DNA of 64,000 nt from Camillea tinctor (lineage: Eukaryota > Ascomycota > Sordariomycetes > Xylariales > Xylariaceae), in contig MU394057.1 of assembly GCA_022578605.1 (NCBI GenBank), forward strand, positions 186,001 through 250,000, in the 5' to 3' direction. The translations under genes and the position numbers were made by a program. A model generated the notes under the pieces. That model saw only the letters and a program-made list of their open reading frames with translations, searched no databases and was not told the origin of the DNA. Of this stretch, positions 36,860-48,102 are shown piece by piece (the first letter of the stretch is position 1; every line of letters starts with the position of its first letter).

Positions 36860-38823
36860 TCATGCTACCGGGACTGGGACCGGGACTGGGACTGCTTCAC
36901 CCATATCCTGGATCTCTTCTTCTTGGACGGCGGTATCACCGGCCTCTTCCGTCTCATCTACTTCCTCGATCTCGGCACTGGCATCCTTACCAGGACCCTT
37001 ATTATTGTTGTTGCTGCTAATGTCATCTAGCTCGGTCTCGTCCATGAGACCGGCGGCTATGCGCTCGTCCCTGAGTTGCTTGAGGTGCTCGTTGTGTTCC
37101 TCGACGAGCTTGGCGTGGTCAGCCAGGATTTTATCGCTAGTCTGCCAGCGCGCTTGCGAGGCCTTGTACTCGTCGATATCGATGCCGACCTTCTTCTCCC
37201 CGCGCACCATGATGGCCGCGTTGAGGCGGCGCGGCCGCTGCACCTCTTCGCGATTGAACTTGAGCTTGATCGCGCGGCGGCTCCGACCAGGAAACATGGC
37301 AGCAATGGTCTCAAAGTCCGTGCCAAACATCTTAAGTAGGCGGTAGAACTTCTCCTATGATGATCGTGTTAGGACATGGCTCACAGATACCGACGAGTGT
37401 TTCTGTAAGACGGTTGAGATAAGATGCTTACCGTTTCCTCATCATCCCAAATATTGGGCCCTGTGCGCCGCGATTCCCGTCGATAAGAAGATGAGGTAGT
37501 TAAGTTGGTGAAATCGTCTTCTTCTATTGTCTCCATCGTCGACATATCCTGAGCAGCATGTCGGTCAACCACAAGACTTTGCGAGTTGATAATAATTTGT
37601 CCGTCAATGACTTCATAACCGACTCCTTGGCCCGATGCCGCGGCCCCGGCTCCTGCGCCTCTATCTGCTCCGGCGGTTTCGGAGCCATCCTGATTTTCGC
37701 TGCCTTCAGCCGGTGTACCCGCGTGCGACTCCGAATCTTTCTCCCCTTCGGGCAGAAGGCCAAGTTTTCGTTTCTGCCGTTCGAGTTTCTTCATGCGATA
37801 AGCTGTGCGTGCCTGGCGGGCTCGTTCTTCAATAGCTTCTGCGTGTTTAAACCTCTTGCCGATTCCCAAATCCTTAGTTAATTCACCAACCGTTGTTTTC
37901 GTGTGATCAACTGTCATGTTTTCGGCATCTTCAGGGGTGGGAGAACGCCTGCGGCGCCTCACCACCTTCTTGACCTGAGAAACCGAAGTTTCGTCCTCGT
38001 CGTTTGCCGGGGTAGCGTCATCCTCCGTGGCTGTTTTATTTGCTTTCTTGCGCGGACGCTTTACTTTGGGCGTTGAACCATCCGTGCTTGTTGTAGAAGT
38101 CTTGGTGGCGGGTGCTTTGCGCTTTCGTGTTGCCCTTTTCTTTGGGGCTGGGGTAGAGTCTAGGGTTGGTGTAGGGACATCGTCGGAAGCGGCAGGCTCA
38201 TCGGCTGACGGTACAACAGCGATGGTATCGGAGGGAGGAATTGGTGATGGCGGGGCAGTCGGCGGGGCAGCTATATTTCTATTTTGCGCATGGATATTCG
38301 GTGTCAATGTACTCGGAGGAATGGGCGAGGCTTCTGCTGCTTCTGCTGTCTCTCGGGGCAGCTGGATATCAGCATTCGGTATATCGGAAGTCGGCTCTGG
38401 TGGAACTGTTCGGTCACTTTGACTGTCCTCATTAGATGCTACAGGCTGGGAAGTAGGTTCTGGCTCTTGGGTAGGATTTGTTGTTGTCGTTGTTGACGGT
38501 ATCGTGGAGGATTCTGGTATAGGCTGGATTGTCACAGTAGGCAACCCCGCCTCAGACTGAGACTGGGGTGTAGACTGCGAACTATCATCTGTGGTAGTAG
38601 GCCGGGGCTCATTGGACACATGATCAGGTGCCTCATTTGAGGGAGTCGTAGTAGGAGGAGGAGATTCTGTCTGTGGCGGAGGCTCAATAGTGGGAGCGGG
38701 AGTATCGGTGTTGGAAGCAGGTGTCGGAGTTGTGGTGGGTGGTGGTTTGGATGGACCAGCAGGACGACGACCGGCTTTCGGCTTGAAGGACAAGCCTCCG
38801 GTCTTCTTCAGCATAGAACTCAT
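36860..38823 (-). CDS. bdp1: BDP1, TFIIIB B'' subunit of RNA polymerase III initiation factor, 628 aa
   Basis: Bdp1 joins TBP and Brf1 in TFIIIB and locks the complex on Pol III promoters (tRNA, 5S, U6). Two exons, 38823-37432 and 37354-36860, flank a 77-nt intron (GTAAGC...ATAG). The intron sits inside the SANT/Myb domain: exon 1 ends NIWDDEET and exon 2 begins EKFYRLLKMFGTDFETIAAM, followed by FPGRSRRAIKLKFNREE. This is the hallmark Bdp1 SANT sequence (about 457-502). The first 200 residues are Pro/Thr/Ser-rich and disordered; basic clusters follow (about 225-300) and a helical stretch precedes SANT (KDLGIGKRFKHAEAIEERAR). The C-terminus is acidic and ends in a VPVPVPV run coded by a GGGACT-type tandem. 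The ATG opens a basic MSSMLKKTGG start. BRE1 diverges from it across 1.2 kb. Confidence 0.93.
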
Positions 38824-40043
38824 AGCTGGCTAGTTGTTTGTTTTATGATTCTAGGGTCTCCTGAACATGGCTTTGCTAAAAAACAAACAAACTCGCAGGA
38901 AGAATAACGGTGTTTGCTGTTTACTCAAGTCTTGGGTTTAGCATCAAAGCAGAAAAGGACCAGGTTAGAGAGGTAGTAAGTATTCCATGGTCAGATTCAT
39001 CTATGGTAAGTTTGGGGAAAGGAATATGCTTTCTGCAAGTGGTGGGAGAGATAGAAAATATTGGGAAAAGAAAAATAAAAATAAAAAAGAATAGAACGTG
39101 CGAAATGCAGTAATGTATGGAAGTGGAAGTGGAAGTGGGAGTTTAGTAGGTTATGAAAGTAATAAGAGAGAGAGAGAAGAAGAAGAAAAGAAAAAAAAAA
39201 GAAGTTTTGACGAAATGTCCCACTTTCGCGGGACCCGAATGAAGAAATATTTAGTGTTAGTCACCGGTTTTAGAGGGGAAACATGGGGACATAGAGGGAC
39301 AAGTTGTAGTGTACTTGGGCATTGCTTTTAGTACCAATTCTTATCATTATCATGAAACGATAAGAAAGGTTAGCCGAATTAAGACTAGTGGCCCTTTGGC
39401 CTTGTTGGATTGGATTCAACTTCGATTTTTCGTCAAGCAACTCCTGGAGCCGGCTTCTCTAGTTCTTCTCTCTCACCACCATCTCCTTCTTCCCTCTCTT
39501 TTTCTTTTTCTTTTCCCACCCCCCAAATCCATCACCCACAGCCGACGCGTCCAACTCTCTCCCTTTCTCTACCTTAGCACGTCGGCTATCTCTTTCTATC
39601 CTCCACATATATTTCACCTGCATTTATTGATACAACTGCAGAATCCGTTTTCCACCATCATTTGACAATAGTAGCAATTGATTACAGGGGACCCATTTGT
39701 ACTATTGTTTTTTTTGCCAACAATCCTCTCTCCTCTCTTCTCTCTTTCTCCCTCTCTCTCCCTCTTGCAACTTCTTTTTTTTCTCTCTCCTCCTCTCAGC
39801 AATATTACTTTACCCATCACTACCATTACATTTACCATCATCACTATTACCACTACAAATACAAATACAACAAGAAGAACGTCAACTACAACAACCAAAA
39901 AATACATCAGTTCATGGTCGACACGCCTCCTCTCTTCCTTTCGCCATCTGCCATCGCGTCTGGTCCACCATCCCATAACCCTTCTCAATCTGATGCCTCT
40001 ATCCACCTCTCCGACCACTGCGCCTCTGTTGACTCGCGTCAAG
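38824..40043. promoter_or_regulatory. Shared divergent promoter region BDP1 / BRE1
   Basis: The 1,220 bases between the two start codons hold an AAG/GGAAGT-rich purine segment on the BDP1 side (39050-39200) and an inverted CCAAT box (39409-39413). A long pyrimidine-rich stretch (39465-39800) is probably the BRE1 promoter and leader. An in-frame ATG at 39993 could extend BRE1 by 17 residues. Confidence 0.5.
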
Positions 40044-42674
40044 ATGGAGGACCGTAAGAGACCCGCTCTGACCAGCGCTGATGAAATCGCGCCTCCCAGC
40101 AAGCGTCATGCAGTGAATGGGAGTAGTAAATCCAGGGACGATGCCGATGTGAAGGATGAAGCCTGGGTTGAGGTAAGTTTCCAAACACCATATAAATTAC
40201 CCTCGACATCATCACAGCCCTTGCAATGTGCACCTTCGTCGTGGGCATCAGTGGCCTTGTGGCCTCCGTCTCTGCCTCAAATTGTCGTCGGGACATTCTA
40301 CTCACAATCTCAGTACTGATGCGCGGCTCTGCTGTCATCAGCATTACTTCCCACTATCCATATCTGCTCTGAATACCACCTGCGCTTTGACTGTCCACTA
40401 TGATCCGAGTCAGCTCGTCATCACGTACATCCGCGCCAACAATATAATCTGAGGCAATCGAGAGAGAGAGAGGCTGACATAATTTTTTATTTGGATTGGT
40501 TAGGATTATCAAAAGGATGCTATATACCGACAAATGCTCGAGTACAAGCGCGAAAAGAGCACTCTAGAAACCCGCCTCGAGGACCTCGTTAAACGGTCTA
40601 CACACCATGATGACCATATTCGCATCATTGACGCTTGGTGGCTACAGGTAAGTTGGAGATATATATGTACAGTGAATTGAATAATTGAAGAGAAACGCTG
40701 ATCTCGTACCAGCTCTTACAAGAGATCGGACTTCTAGTCGATGGTTCTATACCTTTCCAAGCCGGTTCTGATGGTACATTAAAAAATCCCGTCCCCTGTT
40801 GCTGGGTAACTGCTGACACGAGGCTCAGAACAAGCGTTCCCGACTCATACCCATTTTAAGGATTTGGAAGAATTCGAGTCGCATCTGAGCGAAAAGGCCT
40901 CATCAATTAAAAGAATACTGGAGACTTTATTTTCACGACTCGCAACCAGTCGTGGTCAGGTTACGCCTAACATTGCCAATTTAGAAACCCAAGTCAATAC
41001 ACTTCTAGCCAACCAGAAAGAATTGCTCGTCAAGCTCGATCGCCTTACTTCGGACAAGGACAGCCTTTCTGACCAGTTAAATACTGCGACCCTAAGATAT
41101 ATGAAGGCAGAGAGAAAACTTGACCGAGCCAGAAGCGTCCAAGTGCAAAAGCTCGAACAGCAGGCTCTAGCTCATGCGACACCTCGGCCAGCTGCGGGTG
41201 CGGACCAAGAAAACGGGATAAACGCCAGCAACGGTAATAGCGAGGCACTCCAGGTCGCCCTAGATGAGGCCAATGCTGTCGTAGGCAAACAAAAAGAGCA
41301 GGTGGAGTCGCTTTTGGCACAGAATAAAACTCTGCAGGAGGAGTTGACTACCGTCCAAACGCGCCTATCGAATCTCACCGATGAGGATTATTCTCGTACC
41401 GAAGTATTCAAATTATTCAAGAGTCAAAACGAAGATTTGATCAAGAAGATCAATGCTCTGGAAGCGGATAATCTGAGCCTGAAGGCAGCTGTGCATCGGT
41501 TGAAGGAAGAGAGGGAATCTAGTCGACAGAAAGTTGAATCCGAGGCTCAGGCGTTAATAGCAGATCTTGAAGACCAGCTTCAACAAGCCGATACTACTCT
41601 TGCGCGAGTTAGATCCGCGCGAGACGAATTGTACGCTGACGTCATGATGTTGAAGGCTAGCAAGGAGCAGGAAAAGACTGCGTTCGAGCACATGAGGGAG
41701 CTTGTAAGTGCTAAGGAGGATCGTATTTCTGCTCTCGAATCCGAACTGCAGAGACTGCAACCTAGCGAAGATGTCGATATGACGCCACGCCCGGAAATTG
41801 AAAGCCTGTCTTTGGAAGAGCTCCGCGAGAAGCACAAGAAGTTGATGAGAGATTACGAATCCATTGAGAACGAGCTACCGGGAATGACGAATGCGGTGAA
41901 GAAATTCCAAGCGCTTGCGAACAAGAAGGTCATGGATTTTGCTGTTCAAGAAGAGCGCGTGGCGGTGGCTATCGCGGAGAAGAGCAAGGCAGACCAGAAA
42001 TACTTCAGCGCACGCAAAGATGGAGACGCGAAGGGCGAGGAAATCAAACGCTTGCGGTCGCAGAATGGCAAGAGCTCTGAGATTATATCTCAGCTCAAAG
42101 ATGTCGAGGCACACAATCGGACGCTTGTGACGAATCTAGACAAGCAACTAGCCGACATGAAACAGACTAATACCTCGATCATGGGAGAGAACAAGAAGCT
42201 TGAGATGTCCAATCACGAAATATCTCGTCGTTATGATACTCTTAAGCAACAAATATCCGAACTTACGAGCCTAGCCAAGTCCAAGGATACCACAACCGCC
42301 ATAGCAAGAGAGCGAGCCGCCCACCTGGAAGCCGAGGTAGAGAAGCTTAAGGTGCGCGCTGACTCGGCCAAGCAAGATAGCGAGAAGTGGAGGCAGAAAT
42401 GCTTGAGCAATTCCTCTGAAGAGGAAGAGATGTTGCGGGTAGGTTTATTTATTTGATGTCTATATCGAAGTTGAAAAATTGGCTAACAATCATTTCTTAG
42501 ACTATGGCGACTTGTTCTATCTGCAAGAAGGATTTTAAGAACACGACGCTCAGAACTTGCGGGCATATCTTTTGTCGAGGCTGCGTCGATAACCGGATCG
42601 CAAATCGGATGCGGAAGTGCCCGAACTGCAACAAAGCTTTCGACAAATCTGATGTTATGGCTGTTCATTTATAA
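40044..42674 (+). CDS. bre1: BRE1 E3 ubiquitin ligase for histone H2B, 705 aa
   Basis: Bre1 with Rad6 mono-ubiquitinates the histone H2B C-terminus during transcription, which in turn promotes H3K4 and H3K79 methylation. Exons are 40044-40172, 40504-40647, 40713-40773, 40829-42438 and 42501-42674. The first intron is long (331 nt); the third has a weak donor (GTACAT) but correct phase. The N-terminus is basic ([11 protein letters not shown]). Residues 44-91 ([20 protein letters not shown] to IIDAWWLQ) are the Rad6-binding-type region. About 120-640 is nearly all coiled coil. The last exon carries the RING: C653, C656, C668, H670, C673, C676, C688 and C691 in the family spacing (CSIC, CGHIFC, CPNC), ending 14 residues before the stop. 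All zinc ligands are present and the length is typical. Its nearest neighbours are BDP1 (divergent) and SARAF (convergent). Confidence 0.95.
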
Positions 42675-43593
42675 TACGACACAGGAGCTTCGGAGTGAAT
42701 GCTTTTTCATTCTATTTTTCTTTTTGCGGCGCTCGAATCTAGGGCACGCTGTACTTTTATAGAATCATGGAAGGAACCTGGATGGCGACGTGTAAGACTT
42801 TGATGTACATATAAGAGAGTCACGAAACGAAGGAGGGGGGGCGATGCATTCCACCGCATTATTGAAAGACGCACGAGATGGGTTGAATTTTTTTTCGATG
42901 AACCACAGAGGGAGGTATCGAACCTCTTAAAGAGAACTAGGTTGAAGGAAAAGAAAGTTATTAAAGGAGGGGCCGGTTGACCAAATATGAGGAGAGGCAT
43001 CTGGCCACAAATAGCATATGCGCTTGCGTTTGTTTGTGTGTGTGTGTGTGCTCGTGCATATGAATGGAAACGAAAGATTAGCCTAGTGAGGAGGGATAAG
43101 AGAGAAATTAAAGAGGGGGGATGTTTATAGGGGAAAGTCAAGGGGGGTGGGGGACGGGGGTTTGTCAAAAAGAAGAGCTCAAACTTTCGCAAGGCTAATC
43201 TGTTTATATTCCCATCTAAACAGCCTTGTTTTTTTGTTTTGCAACTTGGTTTCTAGTAGAAGGGAAGGGGAGGGGTGGAGGGAGTGATATGTGAAGCTCT
43301 TAGGGTGGGGAGGAGAAGGGAAGAGAAGAGAAGAAGAGCACAGGATAGTAAAGCATAAGGCGCGAGACAAATAATTGCGCTTTTTAATCAAACTAGTTGC
43401 GAGCCAAATACGAAGGAAAATTCATGAACAAAAAAAAAACAACAGACGATTCATCGTTTTTGAGACTTTTGTTTTCTCCTTGTGATTTGATGTAAGTTTA
43501 TAGATATCAATCTATATGGACGTACCTCATTTTCCATCCTGCCTTTTTTTGTCTTTCCTTCCCTTCCCATAAGTCGGGTTTCCATCATCATCA
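42675..43593. other. Convergent intergenic region BRE1 / SARAF
   Basis: No supported gene. GA-rich and G-rich segments (42830-43330), a (GT)8-like run near 43033-43050 and an A-run near 43430 are visible. Confidence 0.6.
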
Positions 43594-44595
43594 TCACCTT
43601 CTACTAGTCGACCCAAATCCCGTGCTCTCGTGCCTCGCGGAGGACGTGGACCGCGACCCGGAACCCCAGCTCGAGCTGCTTGGCGAGGAGGATCCCGATC
43701 CCCAACTACTGCCGTAATTAGGCGGTTGCCGTCGATTACTGTTGTTGTTGCTGCTGCTAGTATTATTGTTTCGACCGGCGTAGTAACCGGCGGCGGCACC
43801 GCCGGCTAATCCACTCCAGAACCCGGGCCGCCAACCTTCTCCTCCCTGCGATGACGAGGATGTAGGCTTGGAGCCCGGATAGGGCGGGGGAGGATCGTCC
43901 TGAAACCCGCCGAAACCGCCTCCACCACCACCTCCGGGGCCGAAACCAGGATCGAATCCTCCGCCTCCGCCTCCTCCCCATCTGTTCCTAGGCGTCCGCG
44001 GTCCAGGGCGCGCGCGCCGGTTCTCCTCGGCGGCGAAGAAGGCACTGTAGAGGATCCAGACGCAAACGCCTACGAATATAACCCCGAACAACCAAGCGCT
44101 GTAATCCGTCTCTCCCCCTGCTCCTTTTCTTCCTTCTCCTCCACCGAACCAACCCCCACCATCACCACCACCACCGCCGCCATTCGCTATATCAGGAAAC
44201 TTCCGCTCGCCCTCCTCCGTCAGCACGAGGCGGTACTCGACGCCGCAGCTGCCCTTCAGCACGTACGGGTCGTCGGGCCCGGCGTAGCCCTCGCATACCA
44301 CGTCGGTGGACCCGAGCTTGAGCTCGGGCGGCAGCGAGGCCACGCACGACCACTGGATGTCCTCCGCGTCGTACGAGCTGCCTTGGTTGGTGCACCGGAG
44401 CACGTCGACGGCGTGCAGACCGCAGATGGAGGGCGAGGAGACGCAGCGGAGCTGCGGGATCGCGGGCACGCGCCGGTGGGAGGTGGTGTGCCCGGACCGG
44501 AGGGTCAGGGATTGCACGGTGGAGAGCAGGATCTTGCTCTGGGGTTTGGGGGTCGCGGCGGTGGCGAGGGGGAGCAGGGCGAGGAGGGGGTGCAT
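43594..44595 (-). CDS. SARAF-family ER membrane protein (store-operated calcium entry regulator), 333 aa
   Basis: In animals SARAF sits in the ER membrane and turns down STIM-driven store-operated Ca2+ entry. Single exon. A short hydrophobic signal (residues 1-14, MHPLLALLPLATAA) leads into a lumenal cysteine-rich domain with the family landmarks VQSLTLRSGHTTSHRRVPAI, DIQWSCVASLP, VVCEGYAGPDDPYVLKGSCG and VEYRL. One TM helix follows (SAWLFGVIFVGVCVWILYSA, about 165-185). The cytosolic tail is long, Gly-rich, then Pro-rich (DDPPPPYPG), with a small hydrophobic GLAGGAAAGYYAG patch and a Ser/Asn/Arg-rich end. The lumenal domain match is strong. A calcium role in fungi is inference. The sequence just upstream of the ATG is poly-C on this strand and close to an assembly gap, so the promoter and leader are unreliable; the ATG itself is supported by the signal peptide that follows. 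Confidence 0.92.
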   Translation of the reverse strand: MHPLLALLPLATAATPKPQSKILLSTVQSLTLRSGHTTSHRRVPAIPQLRCVSSPSICGLHAVDVLRCTNQGSSYDAEDIQWSCVASLPPELKLGSTDVVCEGYAGPDDPYVLKGSCGVEYRLVLTEEGERKFPDIANGGGGGGDGGGWFGGGEGRKGAGGETDYSAWLFGVIFVGVCVWILYSAFFAAEENRRARPGPRTPRNRWGGGGGGGFDPGFGPGGGGGGGFGGFQDDPPPPYPGSKPTSSSSQGGEGWRPGFWSGLAGGAAAGYYAGRNNNTSSSNNNSNRRQPPNYGSSWGSGSSSPSSSSWGSGSRSTSSARHESTGFGSTSRR

Positions 44596-44771
44596 CGTGA
44601 GTGGTTGGAGAGATAGGGGGGGGGGGGGGGGGGGGAGGGGGTGGGGGCGGGGGGGTGGGTGGCGGGGGAAAGAGCGGCCCGGGGGGGTGGGCGGGAAAAT
44701 AGGGGGGGTGTTTTTTAAGGTTGGGGTGAAAAANNNNNNNNNNCGCGCCCCCCCCCCCCCCCCGGGCCCCG

Positions 44772-44830
<59 letters not shown>

Positions 44831-47800
44831 CGTATGGTACACCGGGTTTCGTCTCGCGGGGAAGAGATGCCCTGGTGGGTTGGCCGGTCGATAGGAGTCG
44901 GTGTTGTGAAGCTGATCGTTTCTAAGTTCTCTTGGCTTCCCCGTAGCGGTGTGACTCTTTGCCGGTGCGGTAGAGTGGATGGAACGTCTGTGTGGCACAG
45001 TGATGGAGAGAGAGATTGGAGCTTGCGAAGCTCAGTTTCTGAAATGATATTATCATGCAGGGGGTGATGTCCTCCTGCATTAAGTAGGTAACTATCTTGT
45101 TTTGCCTGTGAATAGATGGTCAAGAGAATGTATCTGATAGCATCTGCATTGATAGTGGGGGGGACAACTATAGGCCTACAGTTAGGTAATAAGAAGAATA
45201 AACAAAAAGAAAAAAAAAGAAGAAGAAAAGAGAGAAGAGCAAAAAACACCATAAAACTTGAGGGGTTCTGTAATGCGTGTGTAAGGCAGTGGAGGCGGAA
45301 AAAGAAGGACAGTTTTCAGTTGTTTGGGGGTTGGTTTGGGGGGGGCAAAAAGAAGAGGAGGGGCAAAAGTTTTGTTCAATCAAATCACCATTCACGTTGC
45401 GTCATAATCAAGAAATTCTTCTTGACGAGGCTGAAAGGGAAGAAAGTTTCAATAGGGTAGGTACGTATATACTTACCCTACATATTGGCAGCATAAGATA
45501 GCGTAAGTAGCTTGTCTTGTTCGGCGACCCGGATTAGGTATAGTAGCGTATGTGAAGTACCTCTAGGCGAGTACCTTAAACGCGTAAATTTAAGACCGGC
45601 CTAGATAGATATCCACAACTGGCCCACTTTATCTTCATGGAGGGGCCGCTTACCCCCTGTAGGTGCGCTAGTGCAGAACCGGTCCAAGGTACAAAATGGA
45701 AGTATCTGTACAAGAGAAATCCGTTGCGAACCTTGTGAACTTACCCACCCTCCGCTGGGTTCTCCGTTGACCCTCCGTCCAAGTTGCCCCGCTCGGACCT
45801 GGAGTTGTCCACTCACAAGTCTTCAACAACAACCTGTGTTGGTAAGCCATGGGAGCGGTGCTCTAGAGGTCCGACCTCCGCTGCATACTACTGATGTCTC
45901 TAATTCTACCTGCCTGTCTGCATACGTAGTCTGCGTAGATAGATTTGGTTTGTTCTTTCTCGAAGCATCGACGGGATCATCATCTGATATGCTACGTGAG
46001 ACATAGCTAACAATAATAGACAAATATGGATCCCCCTTTTCAACAAGGGATTTTAGATAGTGATCTTAGTACTTTAACCTAGTGTTGTCTGTAGTACACC
46101 GCGTAGTACACCGCGTTAGCCCTACTCTAGGCATGGGTAGGCGGGCTTCTAGAAGGTTGAACCATAATCTTACCGAATTTTGTGAAAGCTGAAGGCGTGT
46201 CCCTCCTCCGCTATATGGTGTAAGATAGGAGTTTACGTAGATATGGCGGGTGGAGTCGGCGCGTTGTGAACTTAGCTCCGAACCTGACATAATCCAAACC
46301 TGGATGAAGCATCGTACAGATGCATACTTGCTACCTATATAGCTGCTACCTTTCAAGTTGCATATGGACATACATACCTCAGGCTTACACTGCAGTATAA
46401 TATAAAACAATCCCGGACTACGGACTGCTAGATGTAAAGGACAAAAAAAGAAGTTGTCATTCGGCGGTGAATTCCAACCAATGATTACCCTTCTTTTGGG
46501 AACTTTTCATCTTCGCACCATAATGAATCGTAGATCTCGTGTGGATAAGCCTTCCGGGGTTGAGTCATATGGGGAGCATGGTAAGTAAAGTAGGTATGTA
46601 GGTGTGTGGTGTAAAACACGTTTAGCCTCTGTTTTCGTATTCCTCGCATTTCTGCACCTCGGTTTCGCATTCAATTGGCTCGTTCCGAACTAACACGAGG
46701 CGCAAAATTGACAAATGGGCTTCTTCTCTACCTTCAAGTTTTTTTTTTGACAGTGTGTACGTACAACTAGTAGGTAGTATTATTATCGATAGCTAGCTTT
46801 CTTCACTTCAATTCAATTTCAGGGTTGTCTGCTCAATTCGAACCCCATTCCCTAACCGGGATTTACTTGGTGAAATTAGTTATGAATTCCGCTTTAGACT
46901 AAACTCAATACGTGCTTTATCGTAATAAATTTAGGGGGCACAGTCGTATGTACCTAGTCTCTTTTTTTTCATCCCCTTTCTTTCTCTCCCTCTCTCTACT
47001 ACTAATCTTTGTAATGTGCTAAGACGGGCGGGATCGAACTTTCTGCGGCGCATAAGCAAGACCGAATTACTCATTATGAGCCGAGCTAAACACTGCCTTA
47101 TATACAATTTACACAGTGGTTTTGTCCAATGGGCATGCTCCTGTTTATTCTGAGTAAGAAGTAAGTAATTCGTTCGCTGGGTCGAGAGTTACAGCCCGAT
47201 CTCAATAAACAAGATCAGCACGTGTTAGAGAGATAAAGATAGGTAGGTAGGTAGGTATAGGGAGATAAGGTGCCTACTGTACCTAAGATTATTACGGGCT
47301 CCACCTATCGCATTGGCTATGCGAAACACTTACCGGATAGATCGTGGGGCACTAAAGAATTGGTACATGCCTAGAACGAATAAACTGCCCGGTAGCAGCT
47401 ACAGGCACTGAGAGCACGCGAGGAATTGTGCACGGAATCCTGACCATCCGCTCACATAGTAGCTTATGTACAGATACTGACTGCCTAGGTAGTATAGGTA
47501 CTTACAACCCGGACATTCATATCCACCCGGACTGTAAATCGGCCGCGAATCTTCCCGCTTTGACTAGGTATTTTTTATTTTATTTAATTTTTTTCCTATT
47601 CGAATAAATATATACCCAACGCAAGCAGCAAATATTGAAAAGGGTTCCCTTCCCGCCGTCACTCTTCTTCTTCATATGAGACCGGGTTTTATGTTACCAT
47701 TCCCGTAATCCATTGCCGTTGCCGTTGTCAATCCCATTATAACCTCCATCTTTTTTTAATCTTAAAATATTTCTTTTATTCCCTTAATTTTTTTTTTTCG

Positions 47801-48102
47801 TCTATTTACTCTTAGTTTCTATATCTATCATCCATCTTGTCTGTGTGCATCGTATCATATCACATCACATATCCAAGTAACGACAACAAACTAAACTCAT
47901 CCTCCCCCCCGAACTATCCACACTTTTACCATATCGAATCTTTATAATTATTATTATTATTATCATTGTTGTTATTTTTTTCTTCTAGGTAACGACCGAA
48001 TTCACACGAAGGGCGCGGTGGAACCCGCAAACTCCCCCTTCCAGCTCAGACTAACTCCCAGTCCATTGGTCTCTAAGTCGTTCCACGCGGCATCACACTC
48101 CA
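44596..48102. other. Divergent intergenic region SARAF / ABC transporter, with assembly gap
   Basis: The first 235 bases are the suspicious G/C tract and gap. The rest has no supported gene: short open frames are of odd composition, and one long frame crosses the Ns. A duplicated GTAGTACACCGCG word lies near 46092-46117, TAGGTA motifs near 47240-47260, and a T/C-rich leader at 47740-48000. That leader has an acceptor-like TTTTTCTTCTAG ending at 47988, suggesting a 5'-UTR intron for the transporter. Confidence 0.6.
44616..44828. repeat. Poly-G / poly-C tracts flanking a 10-N assembly gap
   Basis: G20 (44616-44635) is followed by about 95 bases of G-dominated sequence, then ten Ns at 44734-44743. 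Next comes a short GC stretch and an uninterrupted C57 (44772-44828). The flanks look like low-quality or misassembled sequence rather than normal genomic DNA. Confidence 0.95.

Noticed and set aside
43594..45252. A 552-codon minus-strand frame that would extend SARAF far upstream
   Set aside because: It runs through the ten Ns and the G/C homopolymers. The signal peptide right after the ATG at 44595 marks the real start.
45671..46006. A 111-codon plus-strand frame
   Set aside because: No ordered domain, signal peptide or splice support; random-like composition.
47015..47100. tRNA-like sequence on the minus strand with an A-box-like TAGCTCGGCTCATAATGAGT and a B-box-like GTTCGATCCC
   Set aside because: The D arm can fold, but the T stem (GAAAG/CCGCC), anticodon arm and acceptor stem do not pair, and there is no T-run terminator. 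At best it is a decayed tRNA remnant.
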